This document shows, one piece after another, positions 14,250 to 23,140 of a stretch of DNA of 64,000 nucleotides. Origin of the DNA: Nitrospirota bacterium (GTDB lineage: Bacteria; Nitrospirota; Thermodesulfovibrionia; Thermodesulfovibrionales; JdFR-88); the NCBI GenBank assembly GCA_021789555.1, contig JAJYJK010000002.1:62001-126000 (forward strand), written 5' to 3'. The position numbers and the translations under genes were made by a program. How positions within the stretch are numbered: the stretch's first letter is position 1; each line of letters opens with the position of its first letter. The notes under the pieces were generated by a model, which had not been told where the DNA came from, did no database searches, and saw only the letters and a program-made list of their open reading frames with translations.

Positions 14250-14828
14250 CTAATGAAATATCGAAGGCGTGTTTGTGAGGAAGACCCTTATGTAAGCCTT
14301 TTCCCTCAGGCCCTGGAGGTAGCTCTGGAGACTGCGGTTTATCTCCTTTTCCTTAAGAAGGCGCTCAATCTGTCCCCTCATCTGCTCATACGGCGCGCCC
14401 CCCATTTTGGCCTTGTTTTTCTCATAGAAATCCCTCACCGCATCTTCGGGCACTACCACGAAGGCCCTTATCTTGAAATCCGTAAATTCCCGGATGGCCT
14501 GCTCATCGTCCATGGTCTCGGGGAATATCTTCCTGGCCTCCCTCAGCAGGAGCAGCCGGTTTATCATCGTCTGGAGCACCTGCGCCTTCGTTATATCGGG
14601 CGTGAGTTTTACGGCCTGGGTGTAACGGGTTTCAAGTTCGCTAAGCAGTATTGCGTCGTCGCCCACGAACGCGACGGTTCTGTCTAGAATCTTTTCAGAA
14701 TCGGGCACAGCCAATATCTTCCGGACGGCAGAATTCTCCGGCGTCTTTTCCCCTGAGGACGCCTGGGGCGCCGCAACGAGAAAAAGCAAAAATATAGCTA
14801 TTATCATGTGAAAACCTTTAAAACGCAT
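14250..14828 (-). CDS. Short SurA-like periplasmic chaperone, no PPIase domain
   Basis: 192 residues. The N-terminus is a signal-like hydrophobic stretch (HMIIAIFLLFLVAAPQAS). From about residue 45 it follows the SurA N-terminal domain: 'ILDRTVAFVGDDAILLSEL' and 'MINRLLLLREARKI'. A helical segment 'AVRDFYEKNKAKMGG' and 'EQMRGQIERLLKEK' closes the chaperone core. There is no parvulin PPIase domain, so it is less than half the length of E. coli SurA. SurA escorts unfolded outer-membrane proteins to the Bam complex. Its position, overlapping the end of the Omp85 gene by 11 bases, fits that job. Confidence 0.7.
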   Translation of the reverse strand: MRFKGFHMIIAIFLLFLVAAPQASSGEKTPENSAVRKILAVPDSEKILDRTVAFVGDDAILLSELETRYTQAVKLTPDITKAQVLQTMINRLLLLREARKIFPETMDDEQAIREFTDFKIRAFVVVPEDAVRDFYEKNKAKMGGAPYEQMRGQIERLLKEKEINRSLQSYLQGLREKAYIRVFLTNTPSIFH

Positions 14829-17595
14829 GGCCTATGCTGAAATCTATCTTGGTCCTGCTCTCCCCTTCCCGTCGGCTTAATTTTACTCCGTAGTCGAGCC
14901 TGATGGGGCCGACCGGGGTCAGGTACCTGAGACCGAGCCCAGTTGCAAACCTGATATCGAGGGGCTTTATCTGTCCAAGGGTGAGCCAGACGTTGCCGGC
15001 GTCCAGAAAAGGCACAATCCCCCAGTTTTTTGTTATCCAGGTCCTCAGTTCCAGGTTGGAGACGAAAAAGGCGTTGCCCCCGATGGGGGTGCCGTCGGCC
15101 GCCGTCGGGCCGAGGCTGTCCTGGGTATAACCCCTCACGCTGTCCCTGCCGCCGAGGAAAAACCTCTCGACTATGGGCAGCTCATGCGTGCTGCCAAGCC
15201 CCTCGGCCAGCCCCACCCTGGCGTCGTAGGCGAGCACCAGCCGGCTTGAAAGGGACTGGTATTTCGCCCCCCGGACGATGAGTTTGGCGAAATTGGTCTG
15301 CGAGAGAAAGGCCGCGCTGGCGAGTTTCAAGGTCGCCCCCGCGAATACGCCCCTCGTCGGGTTAAAAGGGTTGTCCCTGGTATCATAGCCCACGGCCGGC
15401 CTGATGGCGCTTATGGCCAGCGTGCCTACGTCCTCTCTGGAGAGTATCACGCCGGGCAGCACGTCATAGGTCCTCACGATGGAAAACTCATGATAAAGCT
15501 CCACTTTCAGATGGGTCGTGAGCTGCTTTTCCACGCCGGCCGTGGCCGAGTACTTTACAAGCTTATAGCTTATCTGGCCGGTGTCGTAATTCTTCTGCTC
15601 CCTGCTTTCGGCCAGGGCATAGGCCCTGAACGGCAGCCTGTGACCCAGGAACCAGGGCTCGTCGTAGTTTACTATCAGACGCCTCATAAGGGAGCTGAAC
15701 TCAAACCGCGCGGAGCCAAGCCTGTCCATCCCGAAGAGGTTCTTGTAGGAGAGGCCAAGGAAACCCCTGTATTTTTCGTATTCGCCGTAACCCGCGCCGA
15801 ACTCCACCGCGCCGGGTTTGGACTCCTTTACCCGGTAGACCGTGTCAAACGTTGCGCCGTTATACGCGGGCATCTCCGATACATCGACGGAATCAAAAAT
15901 CCCCATCTCATAGAGCCTCTGCCTCTCCTTCATCACCGTCTTCTGGCTGAAGGGGTCGCCCTCCTTGTGCAGCAGCTCCCGCCAGATGACCCACGCCTTC
16001 GTATCGTAATTGCCCACTATTATGTTCTTGCCGAAGACGTATTTCGGCCCCGCATTTACCGTATAGACGAGCCTTGCCCGGCGGCCCGGCAAATTAAAAT
16101 CCCTTTTTATGCCGACGGAACAGTCCGCGTAACCCAGTTTGTTATAGAGCTCCAGCACCCTGTACCTTGCGTTCGTGATGTCGACTTCGTTATACACGTC
16201 GCCGGGTTTTATGCGTATCGCCTTCCGCAACTCATCGGCGGAAAACGGCGGCGCCGCCTGCACGTCGACCTCGCCGATTACGTATTTTCCGCCCTCTTTC
16301 ACATTGTAGGTGATGGCCACCAGCCCCGGCCCGCTCGCCTGCACCTTCGGAGCCGCCACCGATGCGTCAAGATAGCCCAGACTGTAGAAAAAATCCTGCA
16401 GGCCGGAGCGGTCGGCATCGAGGAGGTCCGGGTTGTAGAGCTCCCCCTTCCGGAGCATGAGAAAATCCTGCAGACGCTCCGCGGGCAGCGACACGCCGGT
16501 GAAACTCACCTTGTCCACCTTTATCCGGCCGTCCTCGGAGACATAGAACTTTACGGTGTAATTGTCCCCCTTTCTCTGCACGACCGGCGCCACCTCCGCA
16601 TACGGGCGGCCCACTTCCCGGTAAGCGTCCTTTATTTTCTGCACGGCCTCCTCCACAAGCTCGTCCGTGACGTCGCCCGCCTCCATGAAAGGCAGGAGAT
16701 TTTCGAGCTTCTTTTTGCCGAGGTCATGGTTTCCGTAAAAATGCGCCTCGTAGCGCTTGCCCGGATTGACGACGATCAAAAGCACGCCTTTTGAAAAACT
16801 GTAAGGCCCCACCTGCGGATTGACGTAATGCCGCTTCAAATAAAAATCCTGCAGGCTGGCAAGCTGCTCTTTCAGTTTGAACTGGTTGTAAACGTCCCCA
16901 GGCCCCGTCTTTATACGTCCGGCAACCTCTGCCGCGGGGGCGCCCGAGATGTTAACCTTCTTCACCAGCACCGGCGGCCCCGGCGAAACCGAGACATCTA
17001 TCCTGACATTGTACGGGTCTTTCTTCTTCGGTATCCTCTCGACGCGCACCTTGACGGCGGCATCCGGGTACCCGGCCAGGGAGAGGGTCTCCCCAAGCGC
17101 GGTCCTGGCCTTTTCCAGGAGGTCATAACGCATGAAATCCCTTTCCTTGAAGAGAAACGTCCCCTCCAAAAACCCCCCGGAGGGCCCTTCGCCTTTCACA
17201 TGGAAGCTTATGTCTTTTATCCTGTCTTTTTCCCTTACCCTGACGATGATCACACCGGGCCGGTCTGCGTCCTCGCCGACGCTGATGTACTCGAAAATGC
17301 CCTTTTTAAAGGCCCTTTTTATACCGCGTGCGAGGTTTTCCGGAACGATTACCTTCGCGCTTCTGAGGCAAAGAAGATAGATGAGCTGGTCCTTGTCGAT
17401 CGTGTAGAGCCCCTGCACCTCTATCTTTTTTATTTCTATCGGCCCCGGGGTTGTCTTTTCTCCCGGCCCGGCCGTTATTTTTTTTGTCTGTCCGAACGCC
17501 CGTCCCGCCCCCTTTTCTCCGGGCAGGAGAAAAAAGAGCAGGCAGGCAAGTAAAAATAAAAATTTCGGGGGGAAAAACCCATCGGCCTTTTTCAT
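14818..17595 (-). CDS. bamA: Omp85-family outer membrane assembly protein with seven POTRA repeats (BamA/TamA type)
   Basis: 925 residues, longer than the usual BamA of about 800. Signal peptide in residues 1-35. I count seven POTRA-like repeats at about 52-122, 125-207, 208-278, 281-354, 357-433, 436-514 and 517-591, each starting with a beta strand such as 'IEIKKIEVQGLYTID' or 'IKVDKVSFTGVSL'. The Omp85 barrel (about 595-925) has the hallmark 'FFLGGRDSVRGY' and ends in an aromatic C-terminal residue, as expected for a barrel. It inserts beta-barrel proteins into the outer membrane. It overlaps tamB by four bases (ATGA) and the SurA-like gene follows. Because of the tamB linkage it could be the TamA partner rather than the general BamA. 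Confidence 0.87.
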   Translation of the reverse strand: MKKADGFFPPKFLFLLACLLFFLLPGEKGAGRAFGQTKKITAGPGEKTTPGPIEIKKIEVQGLYTIDKDQLIYLLCLRSAKVIVPENLARGIKRAFKKGIFEYISVGEDADRPGVIIVRVREKDRIKDISFHVKGEGPSGGFLEGTFLFKERDFMRYDLLEKARTALGETLSLAGYPDAAVKVRVERIPKKKDPYNVRIDVSVSPGPPVLVKKVNISGAPAAEVAGRIKTGPGDVYNQFKLKEQLASLQDFYLKRHYVNPQVGPYSFSKGVLLIVVNPGKRYEAHFYGNHDLGKKKLENLLPFMEAGDVTDELVEEAVQKIKDAYREVGRPYAEVAPVVQRKGDNYTVKFYVSEDGRIKVDKVSFTGVSLPAERLQDFLMLRKGELYNPDLLDADRSGLQDFFYSLGYLDASVAAPKVQASGPGLVAITYNVKEGGKYVIGEVDVQAAPPFSADELRKAIRIKPGDVYNEVDITNARYRVLELYNKLGYADCSVGIKRDFNLPGRRARLVYTVNAGPKYVFGKNIIVGNYDTKAWVIWRELLHKEGDPFSQKTVMKERQRLYEMGIFDSVDVSEMPAYNGATFDTVYRVKESKPGAVEFGAGYGEYEKYRGFLGLSYKNLFGMDRLGSARFEFSSLMRRLIVNYDEPWFLGHRLPFRAYALAESREQKNYDTGQISYKLVKYSATAGVEKQLTTHLKVELYHEFSIVRTYDVLPGVILSREDVGTLAISAIRPAVGYDTRDNPFNPTRGVFAGATLKLASAAFLSQTNFAKLIVRGAKYQSLSSRLVLAYDARVGLAEGLGSTHELPIVERFFLGGRDSVRGYTQDSLGPTAADGTPIGGNAFFVSNLELRTWITKNWGIVPFLDAGNVWLTLGQIKPLDIRFATGLGLRYLTPVGPIRLDYGVKLSRREGESRTKIDFSIGHAF

Positions 17596-20500
17596 CTGAA
17601 CCTCAACCGGAATTCCACGTCCCCGCCCAGGTCCCCGGTGTCGTCCCTTACGCCCACGATGGAGATTTTCGGCGAGACCGCGTATTCCATCCGTATGACC
17701 TGCTCCTCGGTGCCTATCGGGGCGGAATATATGACGAAGAGCTTGTCACCCAGGAGCCTTTTTGACACCGTGACCCTCGGCGCCACGGTGCCCGTCCTGG
17801 TCGAGACATAAGGCGCGATCTCGAAGCGCTCAAAGCCGGTGATGCTCTTTAGCCTGCTGGTGATTACGCTTTGGAACTGCCCCGCGAGAAACGAGCTTGC
17901 CTCGGAATAGTCCACTCCGCCCTCGAGCCCGGTGGAGGCCGCGCCGGAAAAATTCCCCGTGGTCAGCAGCGACAGGATATCGCTTTCCTGCAGATAGGGC
18001 TGGCTCGAAAAGGCCAGATTTAGCCCGCTTGCCGTGCCTGCCATGTTTACCGTTATGCTGTATCCCCTGATGGTCGCAGAGGACATTATGTCCAGGGTCG
18101 GGTTTATCCGGTTTGGGTCCGCGAAGATGACGGAGGCGTGCTCGATTGAAAATTCGGTGTTCCGGAAGTATATCTTCCCCCTCGAGGCCTCGATCCTGCC
18201 CAGGGGGATGGGGTTTGCCAGGGTCCCCCTTACGGTGAGGTCGACGCTCAGGGGGGCGCGGGCTACGTTGTTTGCCACCATGATATTCCGGGAGCCGTAA
18301 ATCCTCATGCTTAGCCCGGTTGTGGCCTCAAAGCTCCTGGGTGAAGGCGGACGGACGACCTTCTTTTTGAATATCAGGCCCTTCAAGTCCAGGTTCTTCC
18401 TGTAGGCCGCCTTCCTTACGAACACCTCGCCCGTAAGGCTGCGTGAATCGGGGTCTCCCCTGACAACGAAATTGCCGTCCAGAGTGGCCTCCAGCCCCTC
18501 GACCGAAACGCCGGCGTCTTTGAGGACGCCGTCAAAATAGTATTTTGCCGGTTTGAGCCCGCTCAGATAGATTATTCCGGTGGCGTCGAGTTGGCCGCCC
18601 CCCACCTTCGACGAAAACTCCTGCAGCACGATCCTGTTTTCATCAATATACATATAGGCGGACATTATCCTGACATTCGCGGGCATGCCCGTTATCCCGA
18701 TTACCGCGTTCGAGAGGGAAAGGTCGCCGGAGACGTCCGGCTTGCCCCAGGCCCCGCCCACGTGAAAGACATAGCTGGAGTCTCCGGAAAGCATGTTGGC
18801 CTGCTTCAGAAAACTCTTCATGGGGGCAAGCGAGCTTTTGCCCTCGATATCGACGTCATAGTACTTGCCGAGCGCAATCGAGCCCGAGATTTGGACGTCG
18901 GTCTGGGCGCCGCTCAAGGCCAGCGAACGGAGGGTGAGGGTCTTGTCATGGACGTCCAATGAGGCCGGCCTCTCCGCCGAAAAGTTCTGGCCGAAGGCGG
19001 TAAAGGCAAGCTGGTTTAAGACGAGTGTACCGTTTATCGCCTTCTTCGTCCCCGTGAACTCTCCCCTGCCCTGCAGGCTGACAAACAGGTCCGGAGGGAC
19101 ATTCGTCAGAAAAGGAGAGACAAGATAATCAAACCGCCCGTTTTTAAGCTCGATGTCCGCCCGCCACGGCAAGTCGCCTTCAAGCAGCGCCTGGCCTTTT
19201 AAAGTTACCCTGCCGTCCTGAAGAGTGGCATCGATTGCGGCCTTTCTTCCCCCGGGGCCGGAAGAGACGGTCGCCTTGAATTCACCGCCCTTTAACGGGT
19301 GGCCTTTGTATTTGCCGCCGGTTAACCTTCCTTCGAGCCTGAACTGCGGATTTTCAAATGTGCCTTTGCCGCCGCCTTTGAAGGACATCCTGTAGTCCAC
19401 GGGCAGCTTCCTGCCCGGCAAGAGGTCTTTTATATCGACGCCCGGCGATTGCGCGCTGAAATTGAATTGCCTGCCGTGCAGCAATTCGCCGGAGACCTTT
19501 ATGGACGCCCCGTCCTTCATCAGGACGCCTTCGGGGATGGTCAGATCTCCGTCCTTGTAATCGAAATCAAAACGGGCCGATGAGACCTGGAAGCCCGAAT
19601 AGGCGATCTGCGAGGCTGCGACCCTGCCCGATATCTCCGGGGCCGCGCCCCTGACCTTCAAATCGGCCGAGACGACAGAGCCGGAAAGCTTTTGTCCCTT
19701 CAGGTCGGGCCTTATCAGTTTCAGGACCCGGAGGGCGGGGGATTCGCCCAGTTTCAGGTCCATGTCATAGACCGGTCCGGCCAGCTCGAATATCTCTTTC
19801 GCCTTCGGAAAGAGAACCCGCCCGGTCGCCTTAATCTGCTGCTCGTTTATCTTCGCCTGCAGCCCCCGGACCTGAAGCACGTCCTTATCATATGAGATGT
19901 CGCCGTCTATCGCCCCCGCCTTCATCCCGCTTATGACGGCGTCTCCGGCAAATATCCTGCCTGCGAAGGTGGGGTTTTTAAGCGGCCCGGAAACCCGGCC
20001 GTCGAACCCGCCGAAACCCTCCGCGAGCGTGGAATAGGGCAGCGTGAGGTCCCTTAAATCATTCGTCCGCATGGAGAAAATCATGTCGACGGTGTTGTCC
20101 CCGTAATTTATGGCCCCGTTGCCGCTGATCGCGGTAAGGGCGGTCTTCACGCGGGTCTGCGAAAAAATCACGGTCTTGCTTTTGCCGGCAAGGGCAAAGC
20201 CGCTTGTGATGGTGCGTATCCTGCCGGTAAAATCCTTCCCCATGGATGCGGCGCGGAACCGGAAATCCCCGTCCGGGGCAAAAACGGCGGACCGGTTTAT
20301 CATCCTGCCCGAAAGCCTGCCGGCGGGCAGGGGGAGGTCCAGTTTGAGGAACCCGGCCAGGAATTTTTTCGAATTCAGATTCGAGAAGGCGACGTCTATA
20401 TTCAGCGTCCTGACCCCGGGCAGATTTATGGAGAACTCACCCTTCGCCCGTCCGCCGTAAAGCCTGCCCCTTATCTTGCTGAACGACAGGAGCCCGTCCT

Positions 20501-21593
20501 TGAATTTCAGGCCGAAATCCAGGCTGTCGGCGCTGGCCCCGTATATGACCGCCTTTTGGAGGCTGCCCTCGCCGCTGCCCGTCAGGTTGTCGAGCGGCCC
20601 CCTGACGTGGGCGTCCACCTTCGCAAAACCGGTAACGTCGACGTCCGCATGCACGAGTTCCAAAAGCGTCTGGGCATAAAGGCCGCCCTTCACGTCCATA
20701 TCTATATAGGTCTTCTTCCAGTCAATTGCCGTCTTATCGGCCGGCGGCCCCGCCGCATTGAAACCGGGCAGCCTCACTTCTCCCGACAACTGGAGTCTTC
20801 CCGCGCCAGGGTTTTTTAGACGAAAGACGTCTTTAAGCGTGGCGATCAACAATCTTATCCCGGTCATGATGCGGCCGCCGCGCGCCTTTGAGTAGCCGCC
20901 GCTTAAACTGACCGTGCTGCCCGCGCTCTCAAGCGAAAGGGCGTCAAGTTTTATAACGCCGTCTTTGTAGGACGCCCTGGCCGTCTCCAGCGCCGCGCTT
21001 ATTGGGGGAATGCCCTCTCCCGATACGGAAATATTCTTGCAGGAAAGCTCCACCTGCTTTCTGCCCAGGAGCGCCTCCGCATCCAGACCCCGGCAGGAGA
21101 CGGACAGGCCCCCGGGGCCGCCCCCCCCGCCCTGTTGCCGGACATAGCTCAGAGAGCCTTCCGCAACGACCACGGTCTCCAGCTTGAGCGTAAACTCCCC
21201 GGAGGGTTTCTCATGCCTTGAGAGCTCAAGGAGGTGCTCCATGTCCCTGTCGGTCATCCTTATGTCCGGCCCGGAAAGGGCAAGCCTCCTGATAAGGACC
21301 GTCTTATTGAGGAGGGCGGAAAGCCCGATGTAGGCCTTTATCCCGCGCGCGGAAAAGATCACGTCCCCGCGGTCATCCAATACCCTGATGTTCCTGGCCC
21401 CCACATAGAAAGGGAAAAGGTTCGCGTAGAGCCTGTCGGCCGTAAGCTCGTAGCCCGTTTGGGACTCGAACCCCCTGGAGACGATTTCCTTTAGATAATT
21501 CGAGACATGGGGGCCGCGCAGAAACAGATACCCGGATAAGACTGCCGCAGCCAAAAGGACAATACCCGCTAATTTTTTTAAATTTTTCCTCAT
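17592..21593 (-). CDS. tamB: TamB/AsmA-like translocation and assembly module protein
   Basis: 1333 residues from the ATG at 21593; a TTG four codons earlier is possible and neither has a clear ribosome-binding site. One N-terminal transmembrane anchor (LKKLAGIVLLAAAVLSGYLF) is followed by an AsmA-like N-domain and more than a thousand residues of repetitive beta-strand sequence. The C-terminal DUF490 domain holds 'LQESDILSLLTTGNF', 'PRVTVSKRLLGDKLFVIYS' and the terminal 'FRLRFR'. TamB spans the periplasm, works with an Omp85 partner, and as a bridge-like protein has been linked to phospholipid transport. It heads the operon tamB-omp85-surA-like. Confidence 0.88.
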   Translation of the reverse strand: MRKNLKKLAGIVLLAAAVLSGYLFLRGPHVSNYLKEIVSRGFESQTGYELTADRLYANLFPFYVGARNIRVLDDRGDVIFSARGIKAYIGLSALLNKTVLIRRLALSGPDIRMTDRDMEHLLELSRHEKPSGEFTLKLETVVVAEGSLSYVRQQGGGGGPGGLSVSCRGLDAEALLGRKQVELSCKNISVSGEGIPPISAALETARASYKDGVIKLDALSLESAGSTVSLSGGYSKARGGRIMTGIRLLIATLKDVFRLKNPGAGRLQLSGEVRLPGFNAAGPPADKTAIDWKKTYIDMDVKGGLYAQTLLELVHADVDVTGFAKVDAHVRGPLDNLTGSGEGSLQKAVIYGASADSLDFGLKFKDGLLSFSKIRGRLYGGRAKGEFSINLPGVRTLNIDVAFSNLNSKKFLAGFLKLDLPLPAGRLSGRMINRSAVFAPDGDFRFRAASMGKDFTGRIRTITSGFALAGKSKTVIFSQTRVKTALTAISGNGAINYGDNTVDMIFSMRTNDLRDLTLPYSTLAEGFGGFDGRVSGPLKNPTFAGRIFAGDAVISGMKAGAIDGDISYDKDVLQVRGLQAKINEQQIKATGRVLFPKAKEIFELAGPVYDMDLKLGESPALRVLKLIRPDLKGQKLSGSVVSADLKVRGAAPEISGRVAASQIAYSGFQVSSARFDFDYKDGDLTIPEGVLMKDGASIKVSGELLHGRQFNFSAQSPGVDIKDLLPGRKLPVDYRMSFKGGGKGTFENPQFRLEGRLTGGKYKGHPLKGGEFKATVSSGPGGRKAAIDATLQDGRVTLKGQALLEGDLPWRADIELKNGRFDYLVSPFLTNVPPDLFVSLQGRGEFTGTKKAINGTLVLNQLAFTAFGQNFSAERPASLDVHDKTLTLRSLALSGAQTDVQISGSIALGKYYDVDIEGKSSLAPMKSFLKQANMLSGDSSYVFHVGGAWGKPDVSGDLSLSNAVIGITGMPANVRIMSAYMYIDENRIVLQEFSSKVGGGQLDATGIIYLSGLKPAKYYFDGVLKDAGVSVEGLEATLDGNFVVRGDPDSRSLTGEVFVRKAAYRKNLDLKGLIFKKKVVRPPSPRSFEATTGLSMRIYGSRNIMVANNVARAPLSVDLTVRGTLANPIPLGRIEASRGKIYFRNTEFSIEHASVIFADPNRINPTLDIMSSATIRGYSITVNMAGTASGLNLAFSSQPYLQESDILSLLTTGNFSGAASTGLEGGVDYSEASSFLAGQFQSVITSRLKSITGFERFEIAPYVSTRTGTVAPRVTVSKRLLGDKLFVIYSAPIGTEEQVIRMEYAVSPKISIVGVRDDTGDLGGDVEFRLRFR

Positions 21594-21719
21594 TCTTTGC
21601 CGCAAAATCTATTGTAATAATAAAATAGAAATTAAACAATTCTCGGGGTCACATTACGGGGCATGGCGGGCGGGTGAGTTGATTAAAAGCCCTTTTTTAT
21701 GTTAGAAATTAATATCCTA

Positions 21720-21794
21720 AGGCGCGTAGCTCAGGGGGAGAGCGCTACCTTGACACGGTAGAGGTCTGGGGTTCGAAACCCCACGTGCCTACCA
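21720..21794 (+). tRNA. tRNA-Val (GAC)
   Basis: 75 bases with encoded CCA. Acceptor AGGCGCG pairs with CGTGCCT (one G-T); D arm GCTC/GAGC; anticodon stem CTACC/GGTAG with loop TTGACAC giving anticodon GAC; T arm TGGGG-TTCGAAA-CCCCA. A terminator follows nine bases later. Confidence 0.95.
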
Positions 21795-21802
21795 TAAAAA
21801 AC

Positions 21803-21834
21803 AAGGGGTTGGCCATTGATGGCTAGCCCTTTTT
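21803..21834 (+). terminator. Terminator after tRNA-Val
   Basis: AAGGGGTTGGCCAT pairs with ATGGCTAGCCCTT through a 14-bp stem including G-T pairs, followed by a T run. Confidence 0.75.
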
Positions 21835-21952
21835 CATTTGGATTGTATACTTTTTGTATACTTGGCGTTTTCGCTGGCGGTCTTATCGAGGATGTTTAAC
21901 GTTTATTCACCTTATTAAGATGCTTTCCCCAGGGTTATTGCGTCCCCCCCGG

Positions 21953-22246
21953 TCAAGCATGCCTTTCAATCCAATAGCGTGGTTCCCTATGCAGATGTGC
22001 TACCGCAACGATGACAACGGACTCGGAATCGAGGCCGTAGATAATTCCATAAGGGAACCGCGAGAGAAGGCAACGACGCAATCCAGGCTCGATTTCCGAA
22101 CTGGCGAGGGGATACGCCATGATTCTTCGGATTGTACGGTCCAAGTCATCCAAAAAATATGTTCCCAAACCTTGGGTCTGGGAAGAATACCATGCAAAGG
22201 CGGCATCGATCTCAGCCTGGGCAGGTTTTAAGAAAAGGACCTTCAT
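21953..22246 (-). CDS. RelE/ParE-family toxin
   Basis: 97 residues. The sequence follows the RelE/ParE fold: N-terminal 'VLFLKPAQAEIDAAFAWYSS', the helix 'FLDDLDRTIRRIMAYPLAS', then 'LRRCLLSRFPYGIIYGLDS' and 'VVIVAVAHLHREPRYWIER'. The C-terminal 'VAHLHREPRYW' block is typical of ParE-type members that accompany TIGR02574-type antitoxins. ParE proteins poison gyrase and RelE proteins cut ribosomal mRNA; which applies is not evident. The start overlaps the antitoxin stop by four bases. Located close to tRNA-Val in an accessory patch. Confidence 0.88.
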   Translation of the reverse strand: MKVLFLKPAQAEIDAAFAWYSSQTQGLGTYFLDDLDRTIRRIMAYPLASSEIEPGLRRCLLSRFPYGIIYGLDSESVVIVAVAHLHREPRYWIERHA

Positions 22247-22464
22247 CTGGTCCGATATTTTTCCATTACCTGCTCATAGGACATTGTCCCCAATTCACCC
22301 GTTTTGTAGGCCTGCCAGCGCTTTCGCGCCTCAGCTGCCCATACACGGTCGATTTCCGGGTCCGGCTTGTCCAGTTGCATCAAAATTGAATCTACCAGCT
22401 CTATTTTTTCGGTATCCGGTAAACTTTTAATTTTTTCCGCAAACTCTTTACTGATGCTCCCCAT
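22243..22464 (-). CDS. Addiction-module antitoxin (TIGR02574-type)
   Basis: 73 residues. The pattern 'EKIKSLPDTEKIELVDSIL' followed by 'WAAEARKRWQAYKTGEL' and 'SYEQVMEKYR' matches the putative addiction-module component family that pairs with RelE/ParE toxins. The final helix normally wraps the toxin. The start is preceded by AAAGGAGATC. A weak promoter match (TTGAAA, 16 bases, TAGAAA) lies upstream on the minus strand. First gene of the pair, as expected for an autoregulated antitoxin. Confidence 0.87.
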   Translation of the reverse strand: MGSISKEFAEKIKSLPDTEKIELVDSILMQLDKPDPEIDRVWAAEARKRWQAYKTGELGTMSYEQVMEKYRTR

Positions 22465-22607
22465 AATTGATCTCCTTTCATTATTATTTTACCAAAGTTT
22501 CATTTTCTATCCGCCCCAGGTACTCTTTCAACATTCTTGACTGCTATTAACGGCTATTATAAGAGATTTCATAGCATTACATCTCGGGAAAATAAGGAAA
22601 AGAAATT

Positions 22608-22826
22608 TCAGTCCCAGTCCCACAAGCCAGCGCCGCCGCGCGGCGCCTGCCTGGAAATGGCCTCCCTATAGCCTGTTAGCGACGGCCTCATAGAATCAAT
22701 CACTACTATATGAGGACTGCTGTAAAGTTCCTGTAGGGCATGGTCGAGGTCTTCCCCCTGGACAAGGAATTCAACCTGCTTTTTAAATTTGGAATATATC
22801 CTTTTCGACCGGGTAAAAGCTGTAAT
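22608..22826 (-). pseudogene. Possible gene remnant, no start codon
   Basis: An open stretch of 72 codons ends in TGA at 22608 and has natural-looking protein sequence ('KFKKQVEFLVQGEDLDHAL', 'SSPHIVVIDSMRPSLTGY') but no convincing start. Another frame just upstream (ending 'DYSFYPVEKDIFQI') also looks coding, which suggests a frameshifted or truncated gene cut by the neighbouring toxin-antitoxin pair. I do not recognise a family. Confidence 0.25.
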
Positions 22827-22830
22827 CTAG

Positions 22831-22859
22831 TTGCTCTTCGGCGTGAGAAAGGGTATAAT
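22831..22859 (+). promoter_or_regulatory. Predicted promoter of the phd-vapC pair
   Basis: TTGCTC and a consensus TATAAT separated by 17 bases. Predicted transcription start is near 22866, at the ACTAGT repeat. Confidence 0.6.
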
Positions 22860-22861
22860 AA

Positions 22862-22876
22862 ACTAGTCTGACTAGT
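22862..22876 (+). promoter_or_regulatory. Putative operator, ACTAGT-CTG-ACTAGT
   Basis: Two self-complementary ACTAGT hexamers three bases apart cover the expected transcription start and directly precede the AAGGAG ribosome-binding site (22877-22882). The arrangement fits autoregulation by the Phd-type antitoxin. Confidence 0.5.
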
Positions 22877-22888
22877 AAGGAGTGTGCT

Positions 22889-23140
22889 ATGAGAACCTGG
22901 CAATTGCAGGAAGCGAAAGCGCGTTTGAGCGAGGTGATTAAGCGGGCTTCAAAAGAGGGCCCGCAGACCATTACGATGCGCGGAGAACCAACCGCTGTGG
23001 TCATTTCAAAGGATGAGTATAAACAGCTCAAACACCCGAAGGGGAGTTTCGTCGATTTTATGCGGAAATCACCTCTCTACGGGGTTGATCTTTACCTGAA
23101 ACGAGAGCAGACATTGACCAGGGAAGCTGATGTCTCATGA
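22889..23140 (+). CDS. Phd/YefM-family antitoxin
   Basis: 83 residues. The N-terminal DNA-binding domain reads 'WQLQEAKARLSEVIKRAS' followed by 'GPQTITMRGEPTAVVIS' and 'DEYKQL', the Phd/YefM pattern. The C-terminal tail (FVDFMRKSPLYGVDLYLKR) should bind the toxin. Antitoxins of this type neutralise the PIN toxin and repress their own promoter; an ACTAGT double site lies over the expected transcription start. The ribosome-binding site AAGGAG is six bases from the ATG. It overlaps the toxin gene by four bases (ATGA). Confidence 0.92.
   Translation: MRTWQLQEAKARLSEVIKRASKEGPQTITMRGEPTAVVISKDEYKQLKHPKGSFVDFMRKSPLYGVDLYLKREQTLTREADVS

Noticed and set aside
15490-16794. 434-codon plus-strand frame opposite the Omp85 gene
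   Set aside because: Antisense shadow of a gene with clear POTRA and barrel motifs; rich in Arg, His, Leu and Val without domain pattern.
21841-21952. Attachment site next to tRNA-Val
   Set aside because: No second copy of the tRNA 3' end and no integrase were seen in the window.
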